Part shown: positions 14,811 to 24,953 of the stretch, in pieces | Layout: every line of letters starts with the position of its first letter | How positions within the stretch are numbered: position 1 is the first letter of the stretch | DNA from: Phenylobacterium sp. | GTDB lineage: Bacteria > Pseudomonadota > Alphaproteobacteria > Caulobacterales > Caulobacteraceae | Assembly: GCF_025351295.1 (NCBI RefSeq) | Contig: NZ_JANXWD010000076.1 | Location: forward strand, 1-41,899 | DNA: 41,899 nt | Reading direction: 5' to 3' | Notes under the pieces: generated by a model | The model's database searches: none | Seen by the model: the letters and a program-made list of their open reading frames with translations, nothing else | What the model was told of the DNA's origin: nothing | Translations under genes and position numbers: made by a program

Positions 14811-16130
14811 ATGAGCATGAACTCGATCAAGGACGCCCGGCGGGGGCGGCTGCACCGCGCCCTGGCCTGGGTGTGGCCCGCCGCGGACGAGCGTGAGCGC
14901 ACCGGGCTGCGGGCGACCGTGGCCGCCTGGCTGTGGCCGGCGGCGCGCGGCGTCGACGAGTCCGGCCTGGGCTTCCTGTGGCTAAGCGCGCTGATCGCCT
15001 GGATGTGGCCCAGCGCGGTCCACGACGTGAAGTTCGGCAAGCGCCACTGGGGTCCGATCGGCGCGCTGCTGGCCTGGATCTGGCCCAGCGTGGTCGACCT
15101 GGGCCTGGCGCGCTGGTGGCGCGCGAGCTGGCTGTGGAGCTGGATGTGGCCCGGCCGCGTTATGGGACCGGACGGCGAGATCTGCGCCCTGGCGCCCTGG
15201 CATGCGGCGGTGCGCCCCGAGGTTTGTCCAGGCGAGCCCTGGCATCGCAAGGCCAGCCGCCACGGCGGCGCGGTCTTCATGATGTTCGCGGCTGCCGCCA
15301 TGGCGTCGCCGACCCTCATGGAAGGCGTTGGCGACCTCTCGGGCGGGCGCCTGAACCTGTTCCAGGGCGGCACGCCGTCTCCCGACAGCCCGGCGCCGGG
15401 CGGCGACCACGGCGGCAGGCCCGGTACGGGCGGCGGCGGCGGCGGCGGCGATCCTGGCGCGGGTGGCGGCAGTGACGACGGCGGCGGCGGCGGTGCGGGC
15501 GGCGGTGGCGGTCCGACGGGCAATCCCACCGACCAGGGCCCCGATTCAAGCACGCCTGCGGGCGCCGGCGGCGACTCCGGCCCGACCGCGACCGCCGGAG
15601 GCGACCCGGCCACGCCCCCGACCGGCGGCGACCCGGCCGGCGGCACGACCTTCCTCGATCCTGGCCCCGGCGGCGGTGAGGATCTCGCCCCGCCCTCCGG
15701 CCTGTTCCCCGGCGGCGGCACGGGCGGCGGTGGCGGCGGTGGCGGCGGCGCCGGTCCGACGACCCCAACCACGCCGACGACCCCAACCACGCCGACGACT
15801 CCGACCGGCGGCCCGACTCCGGTCCCGCCCATCGGCGGCACGGACCCCTTCACGCCCCCGGCTCCGCCGAGTCCGCCGGTCAACCCGCCCTTCCCGACCG
15901 GCCCGGCCGGCGGCGGGGGTACGACTCCGGTGGATGTGTTCGACGGCGGTGGCGGTGGCGGCGGCGGTGGCGGCGCAGGCGGCACGGGCGGCGGTGGTTC
16001 GGGCGGCGGCGGAGGCGGCCCCGGGTCCGGCGCTGTGCCCGAGCCCGGCGCCTGGGGCCTGATGATCCTCGGCTTCGGCGTGGTGGGCTATACGCTACGC
16101 CGCCGCCGCGGCCTTCCGGCCACCCTCTAG
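14811..16130 (+). CDS. PEP-CTERM protein with W-x-W-P repeats and glycine-rich domain
   Basis: About 439 residues. Residues 1-115 hold five copies of a tryptophan motif (AWVWP, AWLWP, AWMWP, AWIWP, SWMWP, first Trp at 20, 40, 64, 89 and 111). A hydrophobic stretch (GGAVFMMFAAAAMAS) follows near residue 155. Then comes a long Gly/Pro/Thr low-complexity region, including a run of TPT repeats. The C-terminus is PEPGAWGLMILGFGVVGYTLRRRR, the PEPxxW-CTERM sorting signal: motif, membrane helix, basic tail. Such proteins are processed by exosortase and placed at the cell surface. No exosortase is in this window. The start could be 14811 or 14817; neither has a good ribosome-binding site. The repeat part is unlike other PEP-CTERM proteins I know. 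Confidence 0.82.
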   Translation: MSMNSIKDARRGRLHRALAWVWPAADERERTGLRATVAAWLWPAARGVDESGLGFLWLSALIAWMWPSAVHDVKFGKRHWGPIGALLAWIWPSVVDLGLARWWRASWLWSWMWPGRVMGPDGEICALAPWHAAVRPEVCPGEPWHRKASRHGGAVFMMFAAAAMASPTLMEGVGDLSGGRLNLFQGGTPSPDSPAPGGDHGGRPGTGGGGGGGDPGAGGGSDDGGGGGAGGGGGPTGNPTDQGPDSSTPAGAGGDSGPTATAGGDPATPPTGGDPAGGTTFLDPGPGGGEDLAPPSGLFPGGGTGGGGGGGGGAGPTTPTTPTTPTTPTTPTGGPTPVPPIGGTDPFTPPAPPSPPVNPPFPTGPAGGGGTTPVDVFDGGGGGGGGGGAGGTGGGGSGGGGGGPGSGAVPEPGAWGLMILGFGVVGYTLRRRRGLPATL

Positions 16131-16140
16131 AACGACGCGC

Positions 16141-17034
16141 TCAGTACCGCTCGTCGCGGTAGCGGGGCGGCGGATAATAGGGCGGCGGCGCCCAGCGCGG
16201 ATCATCATCCTGATCCTGCGGCGGGTAGACGCGCCGGCGCTCCGCCTCGTCATAGGCCCGCTGACGCGCTTCGCGATAGGCGCGGTCCTGCGCCGCCTGG
16301 GCCTCGGCCTGGATGGCCGCGTCGGCCCGGCGCTGGCGTTCTGCGGCCTCCTCGGCGTCGGCGCGGCGCTGGCGCTCGGCGACGTCCTCGACCTGGCGGC
16401 GCTGGGCCTCGGCGGCGGCGACCTGGGCCTGGACGGCGGCCAGCTGGGCGTCGTTGAGGGCCTTGGCGCGGGCCTCCGTCTCGGTCCGTTCGCGAACGGC
16501 GAGCTCGGTGGTCACCCGCTCGCGGTGGCGCGAGGCGGTCTGCGCGCCGCAGATCCGCAGGTCCGCCAGCCCCTGTTCCGACCCGCCCAGGGCGGCCGAA
16601 AGCGGCTCCTCGGTCAGCCAGGCGATGCCCAGGGTCCCGCCCTTGCGCAGCGCCGCCTCCGACTCCTCGGACAGGACCAGTTCGCCGGACCCGTCGGCGC
16701 CGCGCAGCATCAGGTTGGAGAACCGCGCCTTGTCGATGCGGATCGGCAGGAAGGCGCGGGCCGGCAGGTCCTCCTTGAAGAACCGCAGGCTGACCAGCTG
16801 GCCGTCCGAGATCAGGCTGACCGGGGTGATGGCGCCGGAGTGGCTGGTCAGCTCCAGGTCGGCGCGGCAGCCGGTCTCGGTGGGCGTGACCACCCAGGCC
16901 AGCGCGCCGCCCGCCGCGGGCGCGCGGGCGGCCTTGGGCGCGGGGGTGTGGGCGGAGGTGTGGGCGGGCGCGGCATGGCCCGGCCCGGACAGAAGCGCAG
17001 CCGCCGCCACGCCCCCGACGATCGACTTGATCAC
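16141..17034 (-). CDS. Exported protein with C-terminal coiled coil
   Basis: 297 residues from a GTG at 17034, with AGGAG 5 bases upstream. Signal peptide 1-21 (ends GHAAPA), an Ala/Pro linker, a beta-rich domain (about 45-165, with Cys57 and Cys163 that may form a disulfide), then a long charged helix of about 100 residues (from ERVTTEL to EAERRRVY) with the near-repeat [21 protein letters not shown], and a Pro/Tyr/Arg tail. It probably sits in the periplasm or envelope. I do not recognise the family. It converges on the PEP-CTERM gene, 10 bases apart. Confidence 0.8.
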   Translation of the reverse strand: MIKSIVGGVAAAALLSGPGHAAPAHTSAHTPAPKAARAPAAGGALAWVVTPTETGCRADLELTSHSGAITPVSLISDGQLVSLRFFKEDLPARAFLPIRIDKARFSNLMLRGADGSGELVLSEESEAALRKGGTLGIAWLTEEPLSAALGGSEQGLADLRICGAQTASRHRERVTTELAVRERTETEARAKALNDAQLAAVQAQVAAAEAQRRQVEDVAERQRRADAEEAAERQRRADAAIQAEAQAAQDRAYREARQRAYDEAERRRVYPPQDQDDDPRWAPPPYYPPPRYRDERY

Positions 17035-17132
17035 GACGGCTCCTGACTGACACGCCCGGCCAGGATAAGGCGGTTCCTCGCCGCTCGCCAGAGCCAGGCT
17101 GCCGCGGCGACCCCGGTGGGAAGGTTTGCGGC

Positions 17133-19343
17133 TCAGGCGCCCGGCTTCAGCTTCCGGTCGAAGAAGTCGACGGTCATCATGGTGCGGTGCATGCGGTTCT
17201 TGGGCGTCCAGCCGCCGCGGTGACGCAGGCCGGGGTAGACCATGGTCTCGAACGGCGTGCCGGCCGCCTGCAAGGCGAACAGCACGCGGGTTGAGTGGTC
17301 GAAGGTGACGTTGTCGTCGGCCATGCCGTGCATCAGCAGCAGGGCGCCGGGCTTGAGGCGCGGCAGGCGGGCGACCACCTCGGTGGCGGCATAGCCTGAG
17401 ACATTGTCGGCCGGCGTGCCCATGAAGCGCTCGGTGTAGTGGGTGTCGTAGAGCCGCCAGTCGGTGACCGGCGCCCCGGCGACCCCGGCCCGGAACGGGC
17501 TGTCGGGGGTGGTCAGCAGCAGCAGGGTCATGTAGCCGCCGTAGGACCAGCCGGTGACGCCCAGGCGGTCCTTGTCCACGTAGGGCAGGGACTGAAGATA
17601 GCGGGCGCCGGCGATCTGGTCGTCGACCTCCATCTGGCCCATCCGCCGGTCGATGGCGGTCTTGAAGGCCAGGGCGCGGTTGGGCGTGCCGCGGTTGTCC
17701 AGCTTGAACAGGATGTAGCCGGCGTCGAGCAGGATCTGGTCCTCAGGCGTGGCCCAGCTGCGCGAGACCAGGGCGCTGCCGGGGCCGCCGTAGACCTGGA
17801 CGATCGCCGGGTATCGCTTCGTGGCGTCGAAGTCCGGCGGGGTGCGCAGCGACCAGTACAGGTCCTGGCCGTCGGCGGCCTTGACGGTCCCGAAGGCCGG
17901 CTCGCGCAGGCGCTCCACGTAGGGCCAGAACGGGTGGCTGGCGATCAGCGCATTCTGCTCGATCCAGCGCACCCGGCTGCCGTCGGCGCGGTAGAGGGCG
18001 GTCTGCGGCGGGGTCGTGGGGTCGTTGTAGGTTCCGACGAAGGCGCCGCCCTGCTCGGCCACGGTGACCGTCCACTGGCCTCCGGGCGGGGTCAGCGCCC
18101 TGGGCGGGCCGGGGGTGGCGTAGGAGACAGAATAGATCCGCCGCTCCAGCGGGGTGTCCTTGTGGGCCGAGAAGATGACGCTGGCCGTGGCCTCGTCCAC
18201 GCCCTCGACCTGGTCCACCGGCCAGTCGCCGGAGGTCACCGCGCGGATCAGCTTGCCGTCGGCGCCGTGCAGATAGAGGTGGCGGTAGCCGGAGGTCTCC
18301 GACGACCACAGGAAGGTCCCGTCGGCCAGCGGGCGGAAGTCTTCGGTGAGGTCGACCCAGTGCGGGCTGGTCTCGCTCAGGATCACCTTGCCCTTGCCGG
18401 TGGCGGCGTCGATGGCCAGCAGGTCCAGGCGGCGCTGGTCGCGGGCCTCGCGCTGGACGTAGAGGGTCCGGCCGTCCTTCGACCAGTCGACGCGGGCCAG
18501 GTAGACGTCGGGGTTGCCGCCCAGGTCGACCTTCAGGCGCGGGCCGGCCAGCGGCTGGATGTAGAGGTCGACCCTGGCGTTGGGGCGGCCGGGGCGGGGA
18601 TAGCGCTGCGCCACCACCCTGGCGCCGGTGGCGTTCACCTCCGGACGCTCGACAATGTCGATCGGGGTCTGGTCGACGAAGGCCACCGCCAGGCGGCTGT
18701 CGTCGGGGCTCCACCAGTAGCCGGTGTGACGGTCCATCTCCTCCTGGGCGATGAACTCGGCGGTGGCCCAGCTCTTCAGCTCCGTGCCGCCCCTGGTCAG
18801 CGCCCGCTCGGCGCCGCCGGTGGTGGGGACGATGTAGAGGTTGTCGTCGCGGACGAAGGAGACGAAGGCCCCCTTGGGCGAGACCTTGGCGTCGATCTCG
18901 TCGCTGGCGGTGTGGGTCAGCTGGCGCGCGGCTCCGGCGGCCACGTCATAGACCCACAGGTCGCCCTCGACCGGCGCCAGGATGACCCGGCCCTGGCGGT
19001 CCCACTCGTAATCGACGATCCCGCGGGTGGCGACGCCGGCCCGCTCGCGCCGGGCCTTCTCGGCCTCGGAGAGGTCGCGGGCCTCCGGGGCCAGTGACTT
19101 GCCGTCGAGCAGCAGGCGCGGCTCGCCGCCGGCCACGTCGGCAATCCACAGGTCGGTGACCGTGAGGTCGTCGGCGCGGGTCTTGATGTAGGTCACTGCC
19201 TTGCCGTCGGGCGACAGCTTGACCCCCCGGGCGCGCGGGCCGGAGAGCTCGGGGCTGTCGAAGACGCGTTGCGGCGGGAGCTTTTCGGCCATGGCGGGAA
19301 GGGCGACCAGGAAGGCCGCAAGCGCGGCGACGGCGAGTTTCAT
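17133..19343 (-). CDS. S9 family peptidase, dipeptidyl-peptidase IV-like
   Basis: 736 residues. A signal peptide (about 1-19) sends it to the periplasm. The N-terminal half is a beta-propeller of the DPP-IV type and includes the substrate-binding Glu pair region [19 protein letters not shown]. The C-terminal half is the alpha/beta hydrolase: nucleophile Ser600 in GWSYGGYM, Asp676 in HGMADDNV, and a His in LRHRGGW (about 708). Enzymes like this remove X-Pro or X-Ala dipeptides from peptide N-termini and help use peptides as food. The upstream region carries a REP-like element. Confidence 0.94.
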   Translation of the reverse strand: MKLAVAALAAFLVALPAMAEKLPPQRVFDSPELSGPRARGVKLSPDGKAVTYIKTRADDLTVTDLWIADVAGGEPRLLLDGKSLAPEARDLSEAEKARRERAGVATRGIVDYEWDRQGRVILAPVEGDLWVYDVAAGAARQLTHTASDEIDAKVSPKGAFVSFVRDDNLYIVPTTGGAERALTRGGTELKSWATAEFIAQEEMDRHTGYWWSPDDSRLAVAFVDQTPIDIVERPEVNATGARVVAQRYPRPGRPNARVDLYIQPLAGPRLKVDLGGNPDVYLARVDWSKDGRTLYVQREARDQRRLDLLAIDAATGKGKVILSETSPHWVDLTEDFRPLADGTFLWSSETSGYRHLYLHGADGKLIRAVTSGDWPVDQVEGVDEATASVIFSAHKDTPLERRIYSVSYATPGPPRALTPPGGQWTVTVAEQGGAFVGTYNDPTTPPQTALYRADGSRVRWIEQNALIASHPFWPYVERLREPAFGTVKAADGQDLYWSLRTPPDFDATKRYPAIVQVYGGPGSALVSRSWATPEDQILLDAGYILFKLDNRGTPNRALAFKTAIDRRMGQMEVDDQIAGARYLQSLPYVDKDRLGVTGWSYGGYMTLLLLTTPDSPFRAGVAGAPVTDWRLYDTHYTERFMGTPADNVSGYAATEVVARLPRLKPGALLLMHGMADDNVTFDHSTRVLFALQAAGTPFETMVYPGLRHRGGWTPKNRMHRTMMTVDFFDRKLKPGA

Positions 19344-19411
19344 GAAGCCCGTTTGAACAGGGTTGCGGCGATCTTGGCAACGGGGGCCGAGCCTCTGCGC
19401 CCGGCCTCAGC

Positions 19412-19533
19412 GCCCCCTCCACCGCTTCGCGGTCCCCCTTCCCCGAAGTGTTCCCTTCGGGGGAGGACCTGAAGCGCTTCGAGTTCCTCACCCGCTTGCG
19501 GGAAAGGGGACCCCGAAGGGGTGGAAGGGGTGC
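19412..19533. repeat. REP-like inverted repeat element
   Basis: Arms of about 28 bases with a few mismatches (19412-19440 against 19504-19530) surround a hairpin CCCCGAAG-6-CTTCGGGG (19441-19462) and shorter stems (CCCGC-TT-GCGGG). It lies between the divergent DPP-IV-like and DUF3297 genes. Confidence 0.7.
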
Positions 19534-19582
19534 TTAACCGGGCGCCTTGAACGGGAGCGCCGGGCGTGCGAGGTCCCGGCGC

Positions 19583-19834
19583 ATGAGCGAAGACACCATC
19601 CCGACCCTCCCGGACCGCCTCTCGGTGGACCCGAACAGCCCCTTCTATGACGAGGCCGTCCTGCAGCGGAACGTCGGCGTGCGGTTCAAGGGCCAGGACA
19701 AGACCAACGTCGAGGAATACTGCGTCAGCGAGGGCTGGGTGCGGCTCTCGGTGGGCAATTCCAAGGACCGCCACGGCAACGCCCTGACCATGAAGCTGCA
19801 AGGCCCCGTGGAGCCCTACTTCCGCGAGGGGTAG
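19583..19834 (+). CDS. DUF3297 family protein
   Basis: 83 residues; almost the whole length matches this family: LPDRLSVDPNSPFYDEAVLQRNVGVRFKG..KTNVEEYCVSEGWVRLSVG...GNALTMKLQGPVEPYF. It is a small conserved cytoplasmic protein, found in many alphaproteobacteria, of unknown function. The ATG at 19583 is the family's usual start. It converges on the CNNM/CBS transporter gene with 6 bases between. Confidence 0.92.
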   Translation: MSEDTIPTLPDRLSVDPNSPFYDEAVLQRNVGVRFKGQDKTNVEEYCVSEGWVRLSVGNSKDRHGNALTMKLQGPVEPYFREG

Positions 19835-19840
19835 GGGCGC

Positions 19841-21124
19841 CTATTCCTCGTCCGGGAGCGCGGGCAGGGGTTCGATCCGCAGCGAGGTGACCCGCGCGCC
19901 CTTGCGGGCTTCGACGCGCCAGCGGTGGCGGTGGAAGGTGTAGGCCTGGCCGACCTCGGGGATCGCCTGGGCCTCGTGGATCAGCAGGCCGGCGACGGTG
20001 ACGGCCTCGGCGTCGGGCAGGTCCCAGTCCATGGCGCGGTTCAGGTCGCGGATGGTCACCGAGCCCTCGACGATGACCGAGCCGTCCGCGTTGGGCTTGA
20101 CGCCGGCGGCGACGGTGTCGTGCTCGTCCTCGATCTCGCCGACGATCTCCTCGAGGATGTCCTCCAGGGTCACCAGCCCCTGCAGGGCGCCGTATTCGTC
20201 GACCACCAGGGCGAAGTGGACCTGGCGTTTTAGGAAGGCGGCCAGCTGGTCCTTCAGGCTGGTGGTTTCGGGGATGAACCAGGGCTCGCGCAGGATCGGC
20301 GCGATATCGAGGTCGTCGATCCGGCCGTCGGTGTTGGCCAGGGCCTGAAGCAGGTCCTTGACGTGCAGCACGCCGACCACGTTCTCCGGGTCGTCGTGGT
20401 AGATCGGCACCCGGCTGTGCTGGCTGGCCAGGGTGGCGGCGACGATCTCGCGCGCGCTGAGACCGCCGTCGACGGTGCCCATGGAGCGGCGGTGGACCAT
20501 CACCTCGGAGACGTCCATCTCGCCCAGGTCCAGCACGCCCCCCAGCATGTAGCGGTCGCCGCTCTCCACCAGGCCCTCGGAGTGGTGGTACTCGACCGCG
20601 CCGCGGATCTCCTCGTGGGCGGCCAGCACGTCGGTCTCCATGCCCAGGCGCATGCCGAACAGGCCCAGGGTCTTGCGGATCACATACTGGATCCCGAAGA
20701 TGATCGGCCCGGCGACGCGGACCACCACCAGGGTCGGGGCCGACAGCAGGCGGGCCACGTCGTCCGAGCGGACGATGGCCACGGTCTTGGGCAGCACCTC
20801 GGCGAACACCAGCACCAGCACGGTCATCAGCGCGGTGGCGGCGGCCACGCCCCAGCCGCCGGGGATGGCGCGGGTGATCACCTGGGTCGCCAGCGCCGAG
20901 GCCAGGATGTTGATCAGGTTGTTGCCCAGCAGGACCGAGCCGATCATCGTCTCCTGGTCGGCCAGCAGCTTGTTGACGCGCCGCGCGGCGCGATCGCCCT
21001 CGCGCTCCAGCTGGTGCATCCGGCCGCGGCTGGCGCCCGTCAGCGCGGTCTCCGCCGCTGAGAACACCGCGGAGATGGCCAGCAGGGTGAAGACGAGGGG
21101 GGCGAGCGCCAGGAGGGCGGCCAC
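19841..21124 (-). CDS. HlyC/CorC (CNNM-CBS) family transporter
   Basis: 427 residues: a CNNM membrane domain (about 1-190, with SAAETALTGASRGRMHQL and LGNNLINILASA), a pair of CBS domains (about 205-325, with VMVHRRSMGTVDG, SRVPIYHDD and LVVDEYGALQGLVTLEDILEEIVGEI), and the C-terminal CorC_HlyC domain. Such proteins handle Mg or other divalent cations, or efflux, at the inner membrane. The start is a GTG sharing one base with the aroB stop (TAGTG), so translation is coupled to aroB. Confidence 0.94.
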   Translation of the reverse strand: MAALLALAPLVFTLLAISAVFSAAETALTGASRGRMHQLEREGDRAARRVNKLLADQETMIGSVLLGNNLINILASALATQVITRAIPGGWGVAAATALMTVLVLVFAEVLPKTVAIVRSDDVARLLSAPTLVVVRVAGPIIFGIQYVIRKTLGLFGMRLGMETDVLAAHEEIRGAVEYHHSEGLVESGDRYMLGGVLDLGEMDVSEVMVHRRSMGTVDGGLSAREIVAATLASQHSRVPIYHDDPENVVGVLHVKDLLQALANTDGRIDDLDIAPILREPWFIPETTSLKDQLAAFLKRQVHFALVVDEYGALQGLVTLEDILEEIVGEIEDEHDTVAAGVKPNADGSVIVEGSVTIRDLNRAMDWDLPDAEAVTVAGLLIHEAQAIPEVGQAYTFHRHRWRVEARKGARVTSLRIEPLPALPDEE

Positions 21125-22233
21125 TAGCGGGCTCCTTCGCGAATGAGGAAGTGATGGACGGCGGCGGCGTCGACGTCGCGGGCGACAAAGGCGTCGCCCA
21201 GGGCGCGGGCCAGGATGAAGGTCAGCCGGCCGCCCTCAGCCTTCTTGTCCTGGCCCATGTGGGCGACCAGGCGGGCAGCGTCGAACGGGTGGCCGGGGAC
21301 GTGTTGCATCGTGGTGGGCAGGCCGGAGGCGGCGATGGCGCGGGCAGCGCGGCCGGCGTCCTGGCCGCTCATCAACCCCTGGGCGGCCGAGAACCGGAGG
21401 GCCAGCGCCATGCCGACGCCGACCGCCTCGCCGTGCAGCAGGGCGTCGCCGTAGCCGGTCTCGGCCTCCAGGGCGTGGGCGAAGGTATGGCCCAGGTTCA
21501 GCAGCGCGCGGCGGCCCTGTTCGCGTTCATCCTCGGCGACGATCTCGGCTTTCATCTCGACAGAACGCGCGACGGCGGCGGCCAGGGCAGCCGGCTCGCG
21601 GGCCAGCACGCCGGCGACGTTGATTTCCAGCCACTCGAAGAAGGCGAGATCGCCCAGCAGGCCGTACTTTATCACCTCGGCATAGCCGGCGCGCATCTCG
21701 CGCTCGGGCAGGGTGGCGAGCACGCCCAGGTCGGCCAGCACCAGCTTCGGCTGATGGAAGGCGCCGACCAGGTTCTTGCCGCGCGGGGTGTCGATGGCGG
21801 TCTTGCCGCCGACTGAGGAATCCACCTGGGCCAGCAGGGTGGTGGGGATCTGCACGAAGTCGATGCCGCGCTTGTAGATCGCCGCCGCGAAGCCCGCGAG
21901 GTCGCCGACCACGCCGCCGCCGAACGCGGTGACCAGGTCGCCGCGGTCCAGCTCCAGGGCCAGCAGGCGGTCGGAGACGTCGGCCAGGCCCGCGAAGCTC
22001 TTGGTCTGCTCGCCCGGCGCGACGATCACCGGCAGGGCGGTGATGCCGGCCTGGGCCAAGGCGGCGGTCAGCCGGGCGCCGTGCAGGGCCCAGACGGTCT
22101 CGTCGCTGACCACGGCGGTGCGGCCGCGGCTCTGGAACGGGGCGATCAGCCGGCCGGCCACGTCCAGCAGGCCGTCGCCGACCACGACGTCATAGGCGCG
22201 GTCGCCGAGACCGACGGGCAGGGTGCGGCTCAT
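21124..22233 (-). CDS. aroB: 3-dehydroquinate synthase
   Basis: The second step of the shikimate pathway: DAHP to 3-dehydroquinate, with NAD and Zn/Co in the cytoplasm. 369 residues with the family landmarks [54 protein letters not shown], and metal ligands in [21 protein letters not shown] and LHGEAV. It follows aroK with an ATGA overlap and is followed by the CNNM/CBS gene with a one-base overlap: a tightly packed operon of three. Confidence 0.97.
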   Translation of the reverse strand: MSRTLPVGLGDRAYDVVVGDGLLDVAGRLIAPFQSRGRTAVVSDETVWALHGARLTAALAQAGITALPVIVAPGEQTKSFAGLADVSDRLLALELDRGDLVTAFGGGVVGDLAGFAAAIYKRGIDFVQIPTTLLAQVDSSVGGKTAIDTPRGKNLVGAFHQPKLVLADLGVLATLPEREMRAGYAEVIKYGLLGDLAFFEWLEINVAGVLAREPAALAAAVARSVEMKAEIVAEDEREQGRRALLNLGHTFAHALEAETGYGDALLHGEAVGVGMALALRFSAAQGLMSGQDAGRAARAIAASGLPTTMQHVPGHPFDAARLVAHMGQDKKAEGGRLTFILARALGDAFVARDVDAAAVHHFLIREGAR

Positions 22234-22799
22234 TGGGTGGGTTCGCCGACGTGGGCGGCCAGCGCCTCGATCACCTGGCCCACGGTGATGTGGTGCGCCG
22301 AATCGCCGGTCTCCACGGTGAGGTCGGCCTCGGCGTAGGCCGGATAGCGGGCCTCGGCCTGGGCGCGCAGCACCTCCAGCGGTTCCTTGCCGGCGATCAG
22401 CGGGCGGCTGTCCTTGCGGCCGATGCGGCGCGCCAGCACCTCCAGGTCGGTCTTCAGCCAGATCGAGACGGCGCGACCCTTGATCAGCTCGCGGGTCTCG
22501 GGGTGCATGAAGGCGCCGCCGCCCGTGGCCAGCACGTGGGCGGGGCCCTCGAGCAGGCGGGCGATAACCCGGCGCTCGCCGTCGCGGAACGCCGGCTCGC
22601 CCAGTTCGGCGAAGATCTCGGAGATCGAACGCCCAGCCGCGGTCTCGACCTCGGAATCGGCGTCACGGAACGGCAGGCCCAGCACACTGGCCAAGCGGCG
22701 GCCGACACTCGACTTGCCGACCCCCATCAGGCCCACAAGCGCAATGGTGCGGCGGCGTAGCGGTTCGTAGCGGTCCATCAACGCAGCGACGCTTAGCAT
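22230..22799 (-). CDS. aroK: Shikimate kinase
   Basis: Phosphorylates shikimate with ATP. 189 residues from the ATG at 22799. The Walker A loop is GLMGVGKSS (about 23-31), the shikimate site has FRDADSEVE and ATGGGAF, and the lid region is around [10 protein letters not shown]. The open frame continues far upstream, opposite the plus-strand exported-protein gene, but that part is only its mirror. The stop overlaps the aroB start (ATGA). It is the first gene of aroK-aroB-transporter. Confidence 0.96.
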   Translation of the reverse strand: MLSVAALMDRYEPLRRRTIALVGLMGVGKSSVGRRLASVLGLPFRDADSEVETAAGRSISEIFAELGEPAFRDGERRVIARLLEGPAHVLATGGGAFMHPETRELIKGRAVSIWLKTDLEVLARRIGRKDSRPLIAGKEPLEVLRAQAEARYPAYAEADLTVETGDSAHHITVGQVIEALAAHVGEPTQ

Positions 22800-22847
22800 G
22801 ACGCGGCGGCCTCGCGCCAACCGCGGGGCATGGGGTATGATATTGGC

Positions 22848-24035
22848 ATGTTGCGTATCGCTCTTATCGCCGGCCTGCTGGGGCTGGCGGCGGCGCCTGC
22901 CGGCGCGCAGGTGCAGGTGACGGCGCTGGCGGCGCCCGACGCCTTCTCGGCATCGGGGCGCGACACCGGCCTGCCGGCCGAACTGTGGCGTGGGACGCCG
23001 ATCGAGCTGGCGCGGACGGTGCTGCCGGTGCTGGCGGCCAGGCCCCTGTCGCCGGCCGCGGCGGCCCTGGCCCGGCGCGTGCTGGCCACCGGCGCGCCGG
23101 GACCGGAGGGGTCGGGCGCCGACCCCGCCCTGGTCGGCATGCGGGCCAACGCCCTGATCGCGCTGGGCGACCTGACCGCGGCCGGGGCGATCCTGGAGCG
23201 GCAGGCGGGGCTGGACCGCGCCCCGGAGCTGGCCCGGCCGGTGGCCGAGCGCGCACTGCTGTCGGGGGACAACGCCAAGGCCTGCGCGACCGCCGAGGAC
23301 CTCAGCGTCGGACGGGCCGAGGTCTACTGGCTGCGCCTGCGCGCCTTCTGCGAGGCCGAGGCGGGCAAGAAGGACCAGGCGCAGCTGACGTTGGACCTGG
23401 CCCAGGGGCAAGCGCGCGATCCGATCTACGGCCGGCTGATGGCGGCGAAGCTGACCGGCGCTGCGCCCGGCGCGGCCTCGCTGCGCAACGGGCTGGACTA
23501 TGCGCTGTCTAACAGCCTGGGCCTGGACCTGGGCGCGGCCAAGCCGGCCCCGGCGGTCGAGGCGGCGTCGCGGCCCGATCCGACCCCGCCGACGTTCGAC
23601 GTCAGCGCCATCGACGGGGCGATCGGCGGGCTGGGCGCGGCCCTGCAGGCCGGCCCGCCGCCGGCGGCCGGGGTGTCGGCGCTGATCGCCGCGGCGGCCG
23701 AGGCGGACGCCAGAACCCGGGCGCGGCTGCAGGGCGCGACCCTGCTGGTGGCGGCGCTGCTGCCGGAGCTGACCGGACCGGACCGGACCCGGATCGCGGG
23801 GTTCGCCGTGCCGGAGGGCAAGGGGCCGGCCGGACGCAGTCTGTCGCTGGCGGCGGCAGGCGAGGGCAAACGCATGGGCGAGGCGGCGCTGCTGGTGCTC
23901 TGGACCAGCGCCGAGGCCGGGCCGGCGGGCCTGGCGCTGGGCGACCGGGTGCGGATCGTCCACGCCCTGGCCCAGGTCGGGCTGGACGCCGATGCGCGGG
24001 CCTTCGCGCTCGAGGGCCTGGAGGCGCTGAAGTGA
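22848..24035 (+). CDS. Exported alpha-helical protein of unknown function
   Basis: 395 residues from the ATG at 22848, where a clear signal peptide begins (MLRIALIAGLLGLAAAPAGA). The rest is Ala/Leu-rich and helical, with tetratricopeptide-like spacing in the first half (ALARRVLATG, ANALIALGDLTAAGAILERQ, AEVYWLRLRAFCEAEAGKKDQAQLTL). I cannot give a family name. Its TGA overlaps the xerD GTG, so the two genes are co-translated; it is divergent from aroK with about 50 bases between. The link to recombination is probably just operon position. Confidence 0.82.
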   Translation: MLRIALIAGLLGLAAAPAGAQVQVTALAAPDAFSASGRDTGLPAELWRGTPIELARTVLPVLAARPLSPAAAALARRVLATGAPGPEGSGADPALVGMRANALIALGDLTAAGAILERQAGLDRAPELARPVAERALLSGDNAKACATAEDLSVGRAEVYWLRLRAFCEAEAGKKDQAQLTLDLAQGQARDPIYGRLMAAKLTGAAPGAASLRNGLDYALSNSLGLDLGAAKPAPAVEAASRPDPTPPTFDVSAIDGAIGGLGAALQAGPPPAAGVSALIAAAAEADARTRARLQGATLLVAALLPELTGPDRTRIAGFAVPEGKGPAGRSLSLAAAGEGKRMGEAALLVLWTSAEAGPAGLALGDRVRIVHALAQVGLDADARAFALEGLEALK

Positions 24036-24949
24036 GCGCCAAGGGGGCGGAGTGGGCCGAGGCGTTCCTGGAGATGATGGCCGTCGAGCGGGCGGCGGCG
24101 CACAACACGCTGGCGGCCTATTCGCGCGACCTGACCGACGCCGGCGGCTACCTGGCGACCCGCGGGACCGGGCTGGCCGAGGCCAGCGCCGAAGAGATCG
24201 AGGCCTATTTCGTCAGCCTGGGCGCGCGCGGCCTGTCGCCGGCCACGGCGGCGAGGCGGCGCGCGGCGGTGCGGCAGTTCTACCGGTTCGTGCTGGGCGA
24301 GGGCTGGCGGGACGACGACCCCTCCCGCCGGGTAGAGGCGCCGAAGCAGGGCCGGCCGCTGCCCAAGGTGCTGTCGCGCGACGAGATGGACCGGCTGATC
24401 GCCGCGGCCTCGGCCCGCGACGGCGCCCAGGGCCTGAGGTTCGGCTGCATGATCGAACTGGCCTATGCGTCCGGCCTGCGGATTTCCGAGCTGACGGCCC
24501 TGCCGCTGGCGGCGCTGGCGCGCGATCCGGCCTATCTGATCGTCAAGGGCAAGGGCGGCAAGGAGCGGCTGGCGCCCCTGAACGACACGGCGCGGACGGC
24601 GGTGAAGGCCTATCTCAACGCACGGCCGAAGTTCCTGTCCAAGGGCGAGAAGGCCAATCCGTGGCTGTTCCCCTCACGCGGCAAGGCGGGGCGCCTGACG
24701 CCGCGCCGGTTCGCCCAGGTTCTGGACGAGGCCGCCGCCGGGGCCGGCATCGACCCGGCCCGGGTCAGCCCCCACGTGCTGCGCCACGCCTTCGCCACCC
24801 ACCTGCTGGAAGGCGGCGCCGACCTGCGCGTGGTGCAGAAGCTGCTGGGCCACGCCGATATCGCCACGACGCAGATCTACACCCACGTGGCGTCCGACCG
24901 GCTGCGCGAGGTGATGGCGACCAAGCACCCGCTGGGGCGCAAGCGGTGA
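24032..24949 (+). CDS. xerD: Tyrosine recombinase XerD/XerC type
   Basis: A site-specific recombinase that resolves chromosome dimers at dif, acting with its partner and FtsK. 305 residues with an N-terminal SAM-like core-binding domain (1-105) and a catalytic domain. Catalytic residues are all present: Arg150 (ASGLRISEL), Lys174, His248 and Arg251 (HVLRH), His274 (LGHADI) and Tyr283 (QIYTHV). The start is a GTG overlapping the previous stop. I prefer xerD to xerC from its place near aroK and accA, as in related genomes; the sequence alone does not settle it. Confidence 0.9.
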   Translation: MSAKGAEWAEAFLEMMAVERAAAHNTLAAYSRDLTDAGGYLATRGTGLAEASAEEIEAYFVSLGARGLSPATAARRRAAVRQFYRFVLGEGWRDDDPSRRVEAPKQGRPLPKVLSRDEMDRLIAAASARDGAQGLRFGCMIELAYASGLRISELTALPLAALARDPAYLIVKGKGGKERLAPLNDTARTAVKAYLNARPKFLSKGEKANPWLFPSRGKAGRLTPRRFAQVLDEAAAGAGIDPARVSPHVLRHAFATHLLEGGADLRVVQKLLGHADIATTQIYTHVASDRLREVMATKHPLGRKR

Positions 24950-24953
24950 GCTA

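Noticed and set aside
15415..16020. GGC-rich repeats as a possible tandem DNA repeat or CRISPR-like array
   Set aside because: They encode the Gly-rich region in frame; there are no regularly spaced unique spacers.
17439..19097. 552-codon open frame on the plus strand
   Set aside because: Antisense of the DPP-IV-like peptidase; low-complexity Gly/Val/Asp sequence without motifs.
22800..23963. Upstream extension of aroK to a 577-residue protein
   Set aside because: The added part is antisense of the exported-protein gene and has no shikimate kinase or other domain; the ATG at 22799 gives the normal length.
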